Shown here piece after piece: positions 14,712 to 23,102 of a stretch of DNA of 53,323 nucleotides (position 1 is the first letter of the stretch; each line of letters starts with the position of its first letter). A program made the position numbers and the translations under genes. Below the pieces are notes generated by a model. That model searched no databases. It was given only the letters and a program-made list of their open reading frames with translations, and was not told where the DNA came from. Source of the stretch: Nitrospiraceae bacterium (GTDB lineage: Bacteria > Nitrospirota > Nitrospiria > Nitrospirales > Nitrospiraceae); contig SHZW01000016.1 of the NCBI GenBank assembly GCA_009692155.1, positions 1 to 53,323 of the forward strand. The letters are read 5' to 3'.

Positions 14712-14740
14712 AGTATACATCCGGCACCGGTAAGTGCCAA
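14712..14740 (-). promoter_or_regulatory. Strong sigma-70-type promoter reading toward phoH
   Basis: On the minus strand TTGGCA (14740-14735), 17 bp, TATACT (14717-14712). The start site would be near 14705. The only frame it directly precedes is the doubtful one at 14428-14622; otherwise it gives phoH a long leader. Confidence 0.55.
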
Positions 14741-14833
14741 GTGATGACAATTTTTGTCAATCTGGCGCTAAGTCCTTTTTTCTCCATATTTTTCAAGCCA
14801 TGTTCCACGCACCTGGTAGACCAGCGGCAGGCC

Positions 14834-16231
14834 CTAAAAAAACCCGGTTCTGAAATCGTCGTCGTACCAGACTTCGAGATGGGCTCCGGTGTCGGATGCC
14901 TGCTCCATAGCTCCCCCGACGATCATCGCGCCGTAGACCCGTGCCGGCCCGACGATCGCGAGATTCCCGGCGGTGATCAGCGCACCTCGTAACTGGATAC
15001 CCGTTAACTGAACAGACGTCCGGGGCTCCGTTGCCCCCTGTCCTTCGAGCACTGGGGTATGGGCCGGCATGGACTTGCCCATGCCAGTGGGTGCGAAGCG
15101 CACGTGCGCATTGATGACGAACACCCCTTCCATATATTCGGCGTCCACTACCAGCGTCCCAAGATTATCGGCCCGCGGAGGTGTGCAATCGAGCGTATCC
15201 ACGAACACGAGGCCGCGATGATCGCCGACGGCCCCGGATTGAAAGGCATCGGTCACGGTCACGCCAAGTCCCGATTCAATCAGACCGTGGCGATACAGCA
15301 GGCCATCCTGGCCACGGACGTAGTACGTGCCGTCGCGCAGGGCTGCATCTTTCATGGTTTGGTAGTCCCAGCGATCCTGCCGCAGACCCGGTGTCGGCTC
15401 TTGGTGAACATGCACGTTCACCGGGACCGGCGCGGGTCCGGTCGGCAGAGGAGCAAAGAGCGCCTCTCCGCCGATAAACAGATCAAGCCAGCGATCTTCA
15501 CGATGATTCATCTCGTCATAGGATTGGCCTGTCACCGGCGCCAGATCGGTTTTGACGGGAACGTCCTGGACGGCTCCCAGGCGAACATCACCATTCACGA
15601 CGAAGTCGCCCCAATGAACGGACACGGGCAGCGGTGTTGCAACAGCCTGCACCGATCCGTTGGCACCGATCTGTACCCCGGCCTGAATCGGCGGCCATGG
15701 CCTTGCGGCTAACTGGACCGTAATCGTTCTCGCCAGGCGACGCGCTTCCGTCGTCACCTGCACGGTGCAGAGCAGGCCCGGGCTTGTCGGACCATGGACG
15801 GCCAGTCGCGTAATCCGCCCCAGGGCGCCCAGCGAACGGAACCATCCGACGGAGGGATCGTTCAGCAGCCGGTCGTCCGCCGGGCGGGCCGCATCGTAGA
15901 GAATGTCCGGCCGGTTCTCCGTACCGGTGAATTGAGACCGCCCGGCCGCATCGAAAAATGACGGGCTGCCGTCGGGTCCTTCCTGTTGTTTTGTGAACAG
16001 CCTGCGGCCGGCCCCCTCCGGTGAGAACGAAGGATCATGAAACCATTGCATGGCCAGGTCGGCGCCGGCCTCGGCGAGATGCCATGCCACGGCCTCGTCT
16101 TTTGCCGCCGCCACGCTTTCAATTTCCTGTGCCGCTACGTTCAGCGACACCGTTGCCAGCATGGGCAGGATCACGATAATCAGCACGGCGCCGATCAACG
16201 CCGCACCTCGCTCAGTGTGTGTCTGGTTCAT
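14834..16231 (-). CDS. PilX-like type IV pilus assembly protein
   Basis: 465 residues. The N-terminus (HTERGAALIGAVLIIVILPM, then an AAQE..S..AKDEAVAWHLAEAGADLA segment) is that of the PilX N-terminal domain family, with a hydrophobic helix followed by the typical E-A-G-x-D motif. The rest is a long beta-rich periplasmic part. PilX-type proteins accompany minor pseudopilins and affect pilus assembly and aggregation. It is the last gene of the cluster after the GspH/FimT, PilV and PilW-like genes. Confidence 0.75.
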   Translation of the reverse strand: MNQTHTERGAALIGAVLIIVILPMLATVSLNVAAQEIESVAAAKDEAVAWHLAEAGADLAMQWFHDPSFSPEGAGRRLFTKQQEGPDGSPSFFDAAGRSQFTGTENRPDILYDAARPADDRLLNDPSVGWFRSLGALGRITRLAVHGPTSPGLLCTVQVTTEARRLARTITVQLAARPWPPIQAGVQIGANGSVQAVATPLPVSVHWGDFVVNGDVRLGAVQDVPVKTDLAPVTGQSYDEMNHREDRWLDLFIGGEALFAPLPTGPAPVPVNVHVHQEPTPGLRQDRWDYQTMKDAALRDGTYYVRGQDGLLYRHGLIESGLGVTVTDAFQSGAVGDHRGLVFVDTLDCTPPRADNLGTLVVDAEYMEGVFVINAHVRFAPTGMGKSMPAHTPVLEGQGATEPRTSVQLTGIQLRGALITAGNLAIVGPARVYGAMIVGGAMEQASDTGAHLEVWYDDDFRTGFF

Positions 16232-16255
16232 CTGTCCCTCCTTGCTCCGAACACG

Positions 16256-16993
16256 TTACCGTCCGCGAAACCCGATCTCCCGAATCACCTGGTTCCGCGC
16301 GTCCCCGACCACCGCCTCGATCCGGACACGGGTGACCCGGAACGGATCGGTCGTCGCAGCACCGTTCCGATCGAAATAACAGAGCTGAAACTTCGCGATC
16401 TCCCCGATCAACGGATTCGCGCCACCGTCCACCTCGCGCATCACGCGTGCGGTTCCGTCCTGATCCGTCTTCACGTAGTACCGCACGCGATTGGCGACAC
16501 GCACCTCGCTGCCCGCCGCGAACTCGTGCCCCAGCGGCCCCGCCACGCTCAGCGCCCGCGCCCGCCCGTCACGCGCGAGCCGGCCTTCGGCGCAGCGCTC
16601 CCGATCGCACACGAGAATCCGCTTCCCCTTCGGCCAGTCGGTTCCGTTCACAACCGGAAGATCCTGCTGGAGGGACGAGACCGCATTTGTGAGCGTCGTC
16701 ACGAAGCCGCCGAGGTTGGCGGCAAATTCTATTTCCTGCCGGTCCGTGATGGATAGTGAAGCCTCCGCCGGAGAAGACCCCGTTCCGATCGCGCGCAATT
16801 CGTCTTCCAGCACCTTGAGCCCGATCCGCAGATCCTGCGCCTGCGCCGCCGTCACGTGCTGCTTCGAGAGCCGATGCTGGAAATGATCGAGCGACTGGAG
16901 CGTCGCCGCCAGCACCACCGCTCCGGCGGCGAGCGCGATCATGACTTCCGCCAGGCAGACTCCCCGGCAATTCCCGATCGACCGGTCATTCAT
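16256..16993 (-). CDS. PilW-like minor pseudopilin
   Basis: 245 residues from ATG 16993, which overlaps the upstream stop (ATGA). Near the start, CRGVCLAEVMIALAAGAVVLAA forms the hydrophobic pseudopilin helix with the Glu that replaces E5 of the prepilin consensus. The processing site is degenerate (G followed by VCLAEV). The remainder, with KVLEDELRAIG and a C-terminal RVTRVRIEAVVGDARN, is typical of PilW/minor pilins. A longer open frame to 17143 only covers the preceding gene in another frame and is rejected. Confidence 0.75.
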   Translation of the reverse strand: MNDRSIGNCRGVCLAEVMIALAAGAVVLAATLQSLDHFQHRLSKQHVTAAQAQDLRIGLKVLEDELRAIGTGSSPAEASLSITDRQEIEFAANLGGFVTTLTNAVSSLQQDLPVVNGTDWPKGKRILVCDRERCAEGRLARDGRARALSVAGPLGHEFAAGSEVRVANRVRYYVKTDQDGTARVMREVDGGANPLIGEIAKFQLCYFDRNGAATTDPFRVTRVRIEAVVGDARNQVIREIGFRGR

Positions 16994-17475
16994 CGCGTCC
17001 CCAGATACCGGGGGTTCGCCCGCAGCGTCCCCACCGTCACGTCGCGCCATTGGCCTTGTCCGGCTGGATAGCGCGCGCCGGCTGTGATGACCGCCAATCC
17101 CCAACTCTGCACCGGACCGGCGCGATCCGACTGCACCGTCCAACGGAGGGAAATGCCGTCCTGCTCGATCATCGCCGTATAAATCCCGTCGCCCGCCTGT
17201 GCGTCGGGCGGCCGGCCGTCATCATGCATGGTGATTTCAGTTTGACCGTCCCCATCCAGATCGTCCGTGAGCAACGCGTCCCACGGCGCCGCGCGCTTGG
17301 CTTCAAGCCGCGACTCCGCCAGTGCCAGGGCGCGCGTGCCGGTCGTTCCCTGGCGCAGCCCAAAATCAGACCACTGAAACGCGCTCATGACGCCGAGGAT
17401 CCCGAATGCCAGCACGACCATGGCCATCATGACCTCGATCAAACTGAATCCGGCCTGTTGTCGTGCGCGCAGCAT
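16990..17475 (-). CDS. PilV-like minor pseudopilin
   Basis: 161 residues with a perfect prepilin processing site: RQQAG followed by FSLIEVMMAMVVLAFGILG, with E at +5 of the mature protein and a long hydrophobic helix. Cleavage and N-methylation would be by the PilD encoded upstream. The C-terminal domain contains DDLDGDGQTEITMHDDG, an Asp-rich loop resembling a calcium-binding site. It is coupled to the PilW-like gene by a 4-bp overlap. Confidence 0.82.
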   Translation of the reverse strand: MLRARQQAGFSLIEVMMAMVVLAFGILGVMSAFQWSDFGLRQGTTGTRALALAESRLEAKRAAPWDALLTDDLDGDGQTEITMHDDGRPPDAQAGDGIYTAMIEQDGISLRWTVQSDRAGPVQSWGLAVITAGARYPAGQGQWRDVTVGTLRANPRYLGTR

Positions 17476-17508
17476 CGGCCACCTCTAAAAATTCTCCGCC
17501 GGCATGGC

Positions 17509-17943
17509 TTAGAGCTGCGACACGCGGCCGACGAGACTGATGGTCAGTTGCCAGCGTTCCTGCTGCCTGTTCCTGAGCGTGATGGTGGTGGGAGACGCCG
17601 CGCGGCCGCTCGGATGGAACACGATGTCGGCGCCGTTCGAGAGCCGCTCGATCGTGATACCGTGTGCGCTGAAATCATATTCCCGGATCAGCCGGCCGGG
17701 CGACTCGGCCGTTTCGACCCGCATCGTGGTCATACCCGGCTTGAGCACCACTCGCACCCGATCCCGCCGCATGATCGCCGAGTAACGGGCTGCCCTGAGT
17801 TCGTTGGCCAGTTCCGTTGCGACGACCTTCCCCCGCTGTTTGGCGGTCGCCGCCATCAAGCCTGCTCCTGTCAGAGCCGTCATCACGACGACCAATGCCA
17901 TGACCATGATGATCTCCACCAAGCTCTTGCCCTGTTCGTTCAT
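17509..17943 (-). CDS. GspH/FimT-family pseudopilin
   Basis: 144 residues. A short leader MNEQGK precedes SLVEIIMVMALVVVMTALTG, the prepilin helix with Glu at +5 (the processed residue is atypical: K-S in place of F-S). The downstream RAARYSAIMRRDRVRVVL and the final beta-strands match the GspH/FimT domain. It is the first gene of the pseudopilin group and lies 46 bp after a candidate sigma-54 promoter. The 17944-18242 gap to pilD has no further gene. Confidence 0.8.
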   Translation of the reverse strand: MNEQGKSLVEIIMVMALVVVMTALTGAGLMAATAKQRGKVVATELANELRAARYSAIMRRDRVRVVLKPGMTTMRVETAESPGRLIREYDFSAHGITIERLSNGADIVFHPSGRAASPTTITLRNRQQERWQLTISLVGRVSQL

Positions 17944-17989
17944 CGTTCCCTCCCTGTGATAGATGCGATGCTGGTTGAGTGTTCACTTG

Positions 17990-18005
17990 TGCCGTGACCG
18001 TGCCA
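17990..18005 (-). promoter_or_regulatory. Candidate sigma-54 promoter of the pseudopilin operon
   Basis: On the minus strand the sequence TGGCACGGTCACGGCA has a perfect -24 element (TGGCACG) and the invariant GC of the -12 element at the correct distance; the two Ts before GC are replaced by CG. The start site would be about 35 bp before the FimT-like ATG. Pilin genes are often RpoN-dependent. An enhancer-binding protein is not in the window. Confidence 0.45.
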
Positions 18006-18242
18006 CATTCCAATTCCCATGCCGGAACGATTGACGCACGGTCTGGCAGGACGCACGCCGGACGCACGATGGGGAACTACGCCTAAGTCGGCGTTCTGTC
18101 AGAAGGAACTATTGCGTGATATGGAAAGCTGCGGCCGGGCCGGGTCCGCTCCGTGAAGTGGAATGCCGCTTCGTCGAGCGGTTCAGATACGGACGATCAT
18201 CGGTTTGGATACAGAGACAATGTCAGGAGAGAGGAATGACCG

Positions 18243-19031
18243 TCAGGAAACCAGAAAGCTCACATACCAGGCCTTGATCTCGTGGAAGAAACACATTGCG
18301 ACGACCGCGCCGAGCGCCAGAAACGGACCGAACGGAAGATATTGATCACGACGAAACCGTTTGAGCGCGATCAGGGAAAGTCCCGTGACCGCGCCGACGG
18401 ACGCGCCGACCAGCACGGTCAACAAGACCGGCTCCCAACCCAAAAACGCGCCGACCATGGCCAGAAGCTTGATGTCGCCGTCGCCCATTCCTTCTTTCCC
18501 GAACAGGTAGGGGCTGAGCCAGGCCATGAACCAGAGGAGTCCTCCGCCCAGGAGCACGCCCAGGACGGAATCGATGATCCCGATAGGCAGCACGGTGGCC
18601 GCGCACAGAATGCCCAGGGGAATGCCCGGCAATGTGATGCGGTCCGGGATGATCTGATGATCCAGATCGATGAACGTCACTACCAGCAAGGCGGAGAAAA
18701 ACGCCGCGTAGGCCAGCAAGGGCCAGTCGAGTCCGAATCGCCAGGCGATCCCCGCGTATCCGAATCCGTTCGCCGCTTCGACGAGGGGGTACCGAAATGA
18801 AATCGGCGCGCGGCAGGCACGGCAGCGCCCTCGCAACCAGAGAAAGCTCAGAATCGGCACATTGTCGTAGGGCGCGATCTTTTTTTCGCAGGCGGGACAG
18901 CGCGAGGACGGCCAGACGACGGACTCATGCCTGGGCAGACGATAAATGCAGACGTTCAGGAAACTGCCGATCGTGGCTCCGAAGATGCCCACGGCGATAT
19001 ATAAGAAAATGTCAGGCGGCACGGCCGGCAT
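18243..19031 (-). CDS. pilD: Prepilin peptidase / N-methyltransferase PilD
   Basis: 262 residues and complete. The cytoplasmic N-terminal domain has two CxxC pairs (CPACEKKIAPYDNVPILS and CRACRAPIS) that bind zinc. The two catalytic aspartates are in TFIDLDHQIIPD and GMGDGDIKLLAM, with about eight membrane helices. It cleaves and N-methylates type IV pilins and pseudopilins such as those encoded downstream. Confidence 0.93.
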   Translation of the reverse strand: MPAVPPDIFLYIAVGIFGATIGSFLNVCIYRLPRHESVVWPSSRCPACEKKIAPYDNVPILSFLWLRGRCRACRAPISFRYPLVEAANGFGYAGIAWRFGLDWPLLAYAAFFSALLVVTFIDLDHQIIPDRITLPGIPLGILCAATVLPIGIIDSVLGVLLGGGLLWFMAWLSPYLFGKEGMGDGDIKLLAMVGAFLGWEPVLLTVLVGASVGAVTGLSLIALKRFRRDQYLPFGPFLALGAVVAMCFFHEIKAWYVSFLVS

Positions 19032-19102
19032 TGTAGCCAGTTTCCGGTTCTCTCGCCAGTGGGTTCGGTTTTCCTTCGTCTTTCCGCCTTCTTCGCAGCT
19101 TT

Positions 19103-19131
19103 TTGCTATCTCACCGACCGGCGGATATAAT
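19103..19131 (+). promoter_or_regulatory. Sigma-70-type promoter for the LuxR-type gene
   Basis: TTGCTA (19103-19108), 17 bp, TATAAT (19126-19131), about 70 bp upstream of the ATG. Confidence 0.55.
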
Positions 19132-19201
19132 TTCGAAGTCGATTTATGGATGGAAATGTGCGTCGCGCCGACCGGTGCGCGGAAATCAGGAAGGAACGTT
19201 C

Positions 19202-19489
19202 ATGATGAAGGGATCTGCCTCCGCCGTGATGAGCCGGCCTTCCCCTCTCAAGCAGGCAGGCACTTCGCCGTTTTCAAAGAAACGGCCCGAATCGCTGACC
19301 AATCGCGAGCAGGAAATTCTGGAACTGATCTGGTCGGGCTTGAAGAACCGGGAAATCGGCCAGCAGCTCACCATCAGCGTGAAGACCGTCGAAGCGCATC
19401 GCGCCAACATGATGAAGAAGGTCCGCGTGTCGAACACCGCGCAATTGCTCAAGGCGGCCATCCAGGACGGCCTGCTGAAGATCCGCTAG
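19202..19489 (+). CDS. Stand-alone LuxR/GerE-type HTH regulator
   Basis: 95 residues from ATG 19202 (GGAAGGAA 7 nt upstream). After a Ser/Pro/Lys-rich 30-residue lead, the sequence LTNREQEILELIWSGLKNRE, then IGQQLTISVKTVEAHRANMM, is a full GerE helix-turn-helix domain. There is no receiver, PAS or autoinducer domain, so its signal input is unknown; it may act as a constitutive or partner-controlled DNA-binding protein. It is divergent from pilD, and control of the pilus genes is conceivable but not shown. Its 3' end overlaps the convergent rlmB-like gene by 4 bp. Confidence 0.85.
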   Translation: MMKGSASAVMSRPSPLKQAGTSPFSKKRPESLTNREQEILELIWSGLKNREIGQQLTISVKTVEAHRANMMKKVRVSNTAQLLKAAIQDGLLKIR

Positions 19490-20313
19490 CCCCCGGTTCT
19501 CTGACGAACCACCTCGAATAAAATAATTGCCGCCGCCGCCGAGACATTGAGGGACGCCACGCGTCCGTGCATTGGAATCCTGGCGCGGTCGTCGCATTTA
19601 TCCAGCACGCCGGCTCGAACGCCCTTGCCTTCCCCTCCCAACACCAGCGCCACCGGTCCTTTGAGATCCAGCGCCGTGTAGGATTTTCCCGCCGAAGGAT
19701 CGAGCGCGTAGACCCAGATGTTCTGCTCTTTCAGTTGCTCGATGGCGCGGGACAGGTTCGTCACGCAGGCCACCGGCAGATGCTCCACCGCGCCGGCGGA
19801 GGCCTTGGCCACGGTTCCCGTGAGCCCGACCGACCGGCGTTCCGGAATCACCACGCCATGCGCGCCGGCCGCTTCCGCCGTCCGCAGCACCGCGCCAAGA
19901 TTGTGCGGGTCTTCGACGCCGTCCAACAGAAGCATCAATACCGGCTTGTTTTGTTTGAGGGCAGCCTGGAGGATTTCCTCCAGTTCGGCGTAGGCCTTCG
20001 CCCCGGCCAGCGCAACGACGCCCTGATGACGGCCCGACGGGACCAACCGGTCCAGCGCCTGGCGCGGTTCTATTCGAACCGGCACGCCCGCCTTGCGGGC
20101 AAGCTGGACAATCTCTTCGAACTGCCGGTCCGTGCGCACGACCACAAGACGCCGCAACGGCCGCGCGCCGGAACGCAGCGCTTCCTCTACCGCATGCAGG
20201 CCGAAGATGATCTCGCCGGACTCACCGCTTCCAGCGGGTGGTTCCGTCGGGCCGGTCTTCCAGCGTGATTCCTTTTTCGGCCAATGTTTTTCTGATTTCA
20301 TCTGCCCTCGCAA
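19486..20313 (-). CDS. rlmB: 23S rRNA 2'-O-ribose methyltransferase, TrmH/SpoU family (RlmB-like)
   Basis: 275 residues. GEIIFGLHAVEEAL is the substrate-binding-domain start of RlmB/TrmH-group-3 enzymes. The SPOUT knot motifs follow: LDGVEDPHNLGAVLRTAEAA (motif 1), PVALVLGGEGKGVR (motif 2) and MHGRVASLNVSAAAAI (motif 3). It would methylate a guanosine ribose in 23S rRNA. The frame starts 92 bp inside the end of cysS; starts at 20313 or 20301 are possible and no later in-frame start precedes the conserved domain, so the overlap seems real. Confidence 0.88.
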   Translation of the reverse strand: MRGQMKSEKHWPKKESRWKTGPTEPPAGSGESGEIIFGLHAVEEALRSGARPLRRLVVVRTDRQFEEIVQLARKAGVPVRIEPRQALDRLVPSGRHQGVVALAGAKAYAELEEILQAALKQNKPVLMLLLDGVEDPHNLGAVLRTAEAAGAHGVVIPERRSVGLTGTVAKASAGAVEHLPVACVTNLSRAIEQLKEQNIWVYALDPSAGKSYTALDLKGPVALVLGGEGKGVRAGVLDKCDDRARIPMHGRVASLNVSAAAAIILFEVVRQRTGG

Positions 20314-21661
20314 AATTCTTCTGTTTGCGCGCCTCGTTTCGCTCGTCTTTCAGTCGGTCGATCTCAGCGTCCGTTAGACCACTTACACCAATATCAGAGA
20401 GAACAACATTGAATTGCCATTGTTCTAATTGAAACAACCCCAGAACGGAACCAAGAGAACGAAACAGCTCACGAGCCTGTTTCCCAGCTTTGGTCGAAAG
20501 ACCTGCCTCCAACAACTTGTTCACTTCACTGCGAAATCCCTGCAACTCCGCAACTGCCTCAGGGGTATTGAAGTCGTCGTCCATTGCTTGTTTAAAAGTA
20601 GAGCGGGTTCTCTCGATGGCGGTTGTAAATTTTTCATTGACCGGACCTTCTGTCTTGGCCGGTTCCTTTAGACGATTAAACAGATCATAAAATCCATCCA
20701 CGGCATGCTTGGCTTCCCTCAAGCCTTGATCGGAAAAATCCAACGGACCGCGATAATGATTCGTCAGCAGAAAGTAGCGAAGGACCTCTCCGGTAATTTC
20801 CTGAGACCACTCCGACTTTTCGAAGATTTCTCGAATCGTGAAGAAGTTCCCCAGAGACTTGGACATCTTCTCCTGATTGATCTGGACGAACCCGTTGTGA
20901 ATCCAGTAGCGGGCGAACTCTTTTCCCGTCGCTCCGCAGGATTGGGCGATCTCGTTCTCGTGATGCGGGAAAATCAGGTCCGCCCCGCCTCCATGAATGT
21001 CGAAGGTCTCGCCGAGGTGCTTCATGGACATGGCTGAACACTCGATGTGCCAGCCGGGCCGGCCCTTCCCCCAGGGGCTGTCCCATGACGGCTCGCCAGG
21101 CTTCGCGCCTTTCCAGAGGGCAAAATCCATCGGATGGCGCTTGCATTCGTCCACCTCGACGCGGGCGCCGGCCTGCATGTCATCGAGCTTGCGCTTGGAG
21201 AGCCGGCCATAGGCGCCATATTTCTCGACCTGAAAATAGACATCGCTGTTGACCTGATAGGCGACGCCCTTCTGGATCAAGACCTGGACCAGCGCAATGA
21301 TCTCCGCCATATGCTCCGTGGCTTTCGGCTCGACTGTTGCCGGCTGGATACCCAGGCGGCCCATGTCGCGGTAATAGGCATCGATGTATCTGGCCGTCAC
21401 GGCCTGCCAGGGAATTTTGAGTTCATTGGCGCGGTTGATGATCTTGTCGTCCACGTCCGTAAAGTTTTTCACGAAGGTGACAGACAACCCGCTGTGCTCG
21501 AGATACCGCCGGATCATCTCAAAGACCAGCGCGCTGCGGGCATGGCCGAGATGGCATTCGTCGTAGACAGTCACGCCGCAGACGTACATCTTCACCGTGC
21601 CGGCTGTGAGCGGTTCGAAGGGTTCCTTTTTCCCGGTCAGCGTGTTGTAGATCTTCAACAT
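20222..21661 (-). CDS. cysS: Cysteinyl-tRNA synthetase
   Basis: 479 residues and complete. HIGH-type motif in YDECHLGHARSALVFEM, the zinc-site Cys of MYVCGVTVYDE and ECSAMSMKHLG, the HGGGADLIFPHHENEIAQS signature, and the KMSKS loop (EKMSKSLGNFF) are all present. It charges tRNA-Cys. No ribosome binding site is evident before the ATG, and the 9 bp upstream adjoin the surE stop, so translation may depend on coupling. The 3' third is noticeably less GC-rich than the neighbouring genes. Confidence 0.95.
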   Translation of the reverse strand: MLKIYNTLTGKKEPFEPLTAGTVKMYVCGVTVYDECHLGHARSALVFEMIRRYLEHSGLSVTFVKNFTDVDDKIINRANELKIPWQAVTARYIDAYYRDMGRLGIQPATVEPKATEHMAEIIALVQVLIQKGVAYQVNSDVYFQVEKYGAYGRLSKRKLDDMQAGARVEVDECKRHPMDFALWKGAKPGEPSWDSPWGKGRPGWHIECSAMSMKHLGETFDIHGGGADLIFPHHENEIAQSCGATGKEFARYWIHNGFVQINQEKMSKSLGNFFTIREIFEKSEWSQEITGEVLRYFLLTNHYRGPLDFSDQGLREAKHAVDGFYDLFNRLKEPAKTEGPVNEKFTTAIERTRSTFKQAMDDDFNTPEAVAELQGFRSEVNKLLEAGLSTKAGKQARELFRSLGSVLGLFQLEQWQFNVVLSDIGVSGLTDAEIDRLKDERNEARKQKNFARADEIRKTLAEKGITLEDRPDGTTRWKR

Positions 21662-21670
21662 AAAAACAGT

Positions 21671-21749
21671 TTATCGGGTTTGTTTAGTTGCTCTGGTTTT
21701 TCTGGTTGAACGGAACGAACCAGATAAACCAGACAAACCAGAAGAACCA
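21671..21749. repeat. 9-nt word-repeat hairpin, TCTGGTTTG family, copy 2, encoding the SurE tail
   Basis: Words such as TCTGGTTTT and TCTGGTTGA (left arm to about 21709) are followed by ACCAGATAA, ACCAGACAA, ACCAGAAGA (right arm 21718-21749). Same word, same 9-nt phase and same order of arms as at 3896-4000. Confidence 0.88.
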
Positions 21750-22510
21750 CCCTTCCGCCCGCGTTCAATCAGCGCTTCCCACTCGCGCAACTGTTCCATC
21801 GCCCCGTGGTGCGTCACATCCAGGTGAATCGGCGTGAGCGTCACGAACCCGCGCCGCAGCATCTCATGATCGGAATTTTTCTGCCGTGCCCATGAGACCC
21901 GCGTGCCGGCGATCCAATAATACTTTCTTCCGTGGGGATCCGTCTTCTCAATAATCGGCTCGTCGAAGCGACGCCGGCTGAGCGCCGCGACCCTGACCCC
22001 GGCAATCTTCGTCTTCGGTCGGTCCGGCACGTTGACGTTCAGCAGGGTTTCGTCCGGCAGCCCGTATTTCAGCACGGCCCGCGCGAGGCGCGCCGCATAG
22101 AACGCCGCCACATCGCAGCGAAAGGTCCTGCCGACCTCCTGCGATATGGCGATGGACGGAATGCCCATGATCGTCCCTTCCAGGGCCGCGGAAACGGTGC
22201 CCGAATAGGTCACGTCATCGCCCAGGTTGACTCCCCGGTTGATGCCGGAAACGACCAGCGCAGGCGTCCCGCGCAGCAATTTTTTCAGGGCTAAATTGAC
22301 GCAATCGGTCGGCGTCCCGTTGACGGCAAAGACACGCGTGTCCACACGCGTGATGCGCAACGGCTTGTGCAGGGTCAGCGCGTGGGCGGCGGCCGTACGC
22401 TCGCGGTCCGGCGCCACCACCCAGACCTGCCCCAACGGACGCATGGCCCTGGCCAGCGCATGCAGCCCAGGCGAGGCGATCCCATCATCGTTGGTAACAA
22501 GAATGTTCAT
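21671..22510 (-). CDS. surE: 5'/3'-nucleotidase SurE
   Basis: 279 residues. The N-terminal metal site ILVTNDDGIASPG, the GTPTDCVNLALKKLL motif and GINRGVNLGDDVTYSGTVSAA identify SurE, a metal-dependent phosphatase for nucleoside monophosphates. The last 26 residues (from about 254: GSSGLSGLSGSF, then RSTRKTRATKQTR) are encoded entirely by a 9-nt word-repeat hairpin, which also supplies the TAA stop. The family normally ends near the preceding WEALIERGRKG, so the tail is an acquired extension. Confidence 0.93.
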   Translation of the reverse strand: MNILVTNDDGIASPGLHALARAMRPLGQVWVVAPDRERTAAAHALTLHKPLRITRVDTRVFAVNGTPTDCVNLALKKLLRGTPALVVSGINRGVNLGDDVTYSGTVSAALEGTIMGIPSIAISQEVGRTFRCDVAAFYAARLARAVLKYGLPDETLLNVNVPDRPKTKIAGVRVAALSRRRFDEPIIEKTDPHGRKYYWIAGTRVSWARQKNSDHEMLRRGFVTLTPIHLDVTHHGAMEQLREWEALIERGRKGGSSGLSGLSGSFRSTRKTRATKQTR

Positions 22511-22522
22511 ATCGGACGGAAT

Positions 22523-22546
22523 AAAAAAAGCTGCACGGGGCAGCTT
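22523..22546 (-). terminator. Rho-independent terminator after tRNA-Pro
   Basis: On the minus strand AAGCTGC (22546-22540), a 5-nt loop, GCAGCTT (22534-22528), then a run of seven Ts. It lies between the tRNA gene and surE and should end the ihfA-merR-tRNA transcript. Confidence 0.8.
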
Positions 22547-22639
22547 GGGAGAAAAACAACTTGGTTGAGGACTCTATCCGCTCGCAACAATTTCGATCAA
22601 GCGATAAAGAACGAGCGGCTCAACCGAAGGTCGGCATGA

Positions 22640-22716
22640 TGGTCGGGGCGGCGGGATTTGAACCCACGACCACTCGCACCCCAAGCGAGTGCGCTACCAG
22701 TCTGCGCTACGCCCCG
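22640..22716 (-). tRNA. tRNA-Pro (anticodon GGG)
   Basis: 77 nt including an encoded CCA. Acceptor stem CGGGGCG/CGCCCCG, D-arm with AGCGCAGACTGGTAGCGC, anticodon arm ACTCGC-TTGGGGT-GCGAGT with GGG at positions 34-36, and T-arm GTGGGTTCAAATCCCGC. It reads CCC and CCU codons. It starts 12 bp after the merR stop and is followed by a terminator, so it is probably cotranscribed with ihfA and merR. Confidence 0.97.
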
Positions 22717-22728
22717 ACTCCACCACAG

Positions 22729-23079
22729 CTACGTTTCGTACGATTCGAGAAGTTTCAGAATGGCGCGGAGGTCTCCCCGGATTCGCTTGGCCAGTTCCCG
22801 CGGAGCGACTTTCCGTTTCCCGTGGCGGCCCCGTCGCGTCCAGAATCGTTGGAGCCCGGCGATCGTGTACCCCTCTTCGTACAACATGCGCTTGATTTCC
22901 AGTATCGCTTCGACATCCCGTTGGAGGTAGAGTCGCTGATGCCCGCGGCTTTTCTGCGGCTTGAGAAAGCTGAACTGGGACTCCCAGAACCGCAAGACGT
23001 ACGGAGGCAACTTCGCAATCTCACTGACCTCTCCAATTTTGTAGAAGATCTTGGTGCCCAGTTTGGGCTCAGCTGCCAT
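22729..23079 (-). CDS. MerR-family transcriptional regulator
   Basis: 116 residues. [23 protein letters not shown] and the following [16 protein letters not shown] form the MerR winged helix. The protein lacks an effector domain with metal-binding cysteines and ends soon after [18 protein letters not shown]. This short type sits next to ihfA in many bacteria (the pheT-ihfA-merR neighbourhood), where its role is unknown. It is 23 bp downstream of ihfA. Confidence 0.88.
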   Translation of the reverse strand: MAAEPKLGTKIFYKIGEVSEIAKLPPYVLRFWESQFSFLKPQKSRGHQRLYLQRDVEAILEIKRMLYEEGYTIAGLQRFWTRRGRHGKRKVAPRELAKRIRGDLRAILKLLESYET

Positions 23080-23102
23080 CGCCGGCCCTCACGCGTGTTG
23101 GG

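Larger units (their letters stand above)
14349..14833. other. Gap between phoH and the pilus cluster
   Basis: The 485 bp hold the phoH promoter, the doubtful 64-residue frame with its palindrome, and the strong promoter match at 14712-14740. The part 14741-14833, directly after the PilX-like stop codon, is AT-rich (TTTTTGTCAA, CTTTTTTCTCC) without a recognisable hairpin terminator. Confidence 0.5.

Noticed and set aside
20390-20480. Word repeat in the cysS 3' part
   Set aside because: The AACGGAACC/AACGAAAC resemblance is faint, and the encoded residues fit the normal CysS C-terminal domain.
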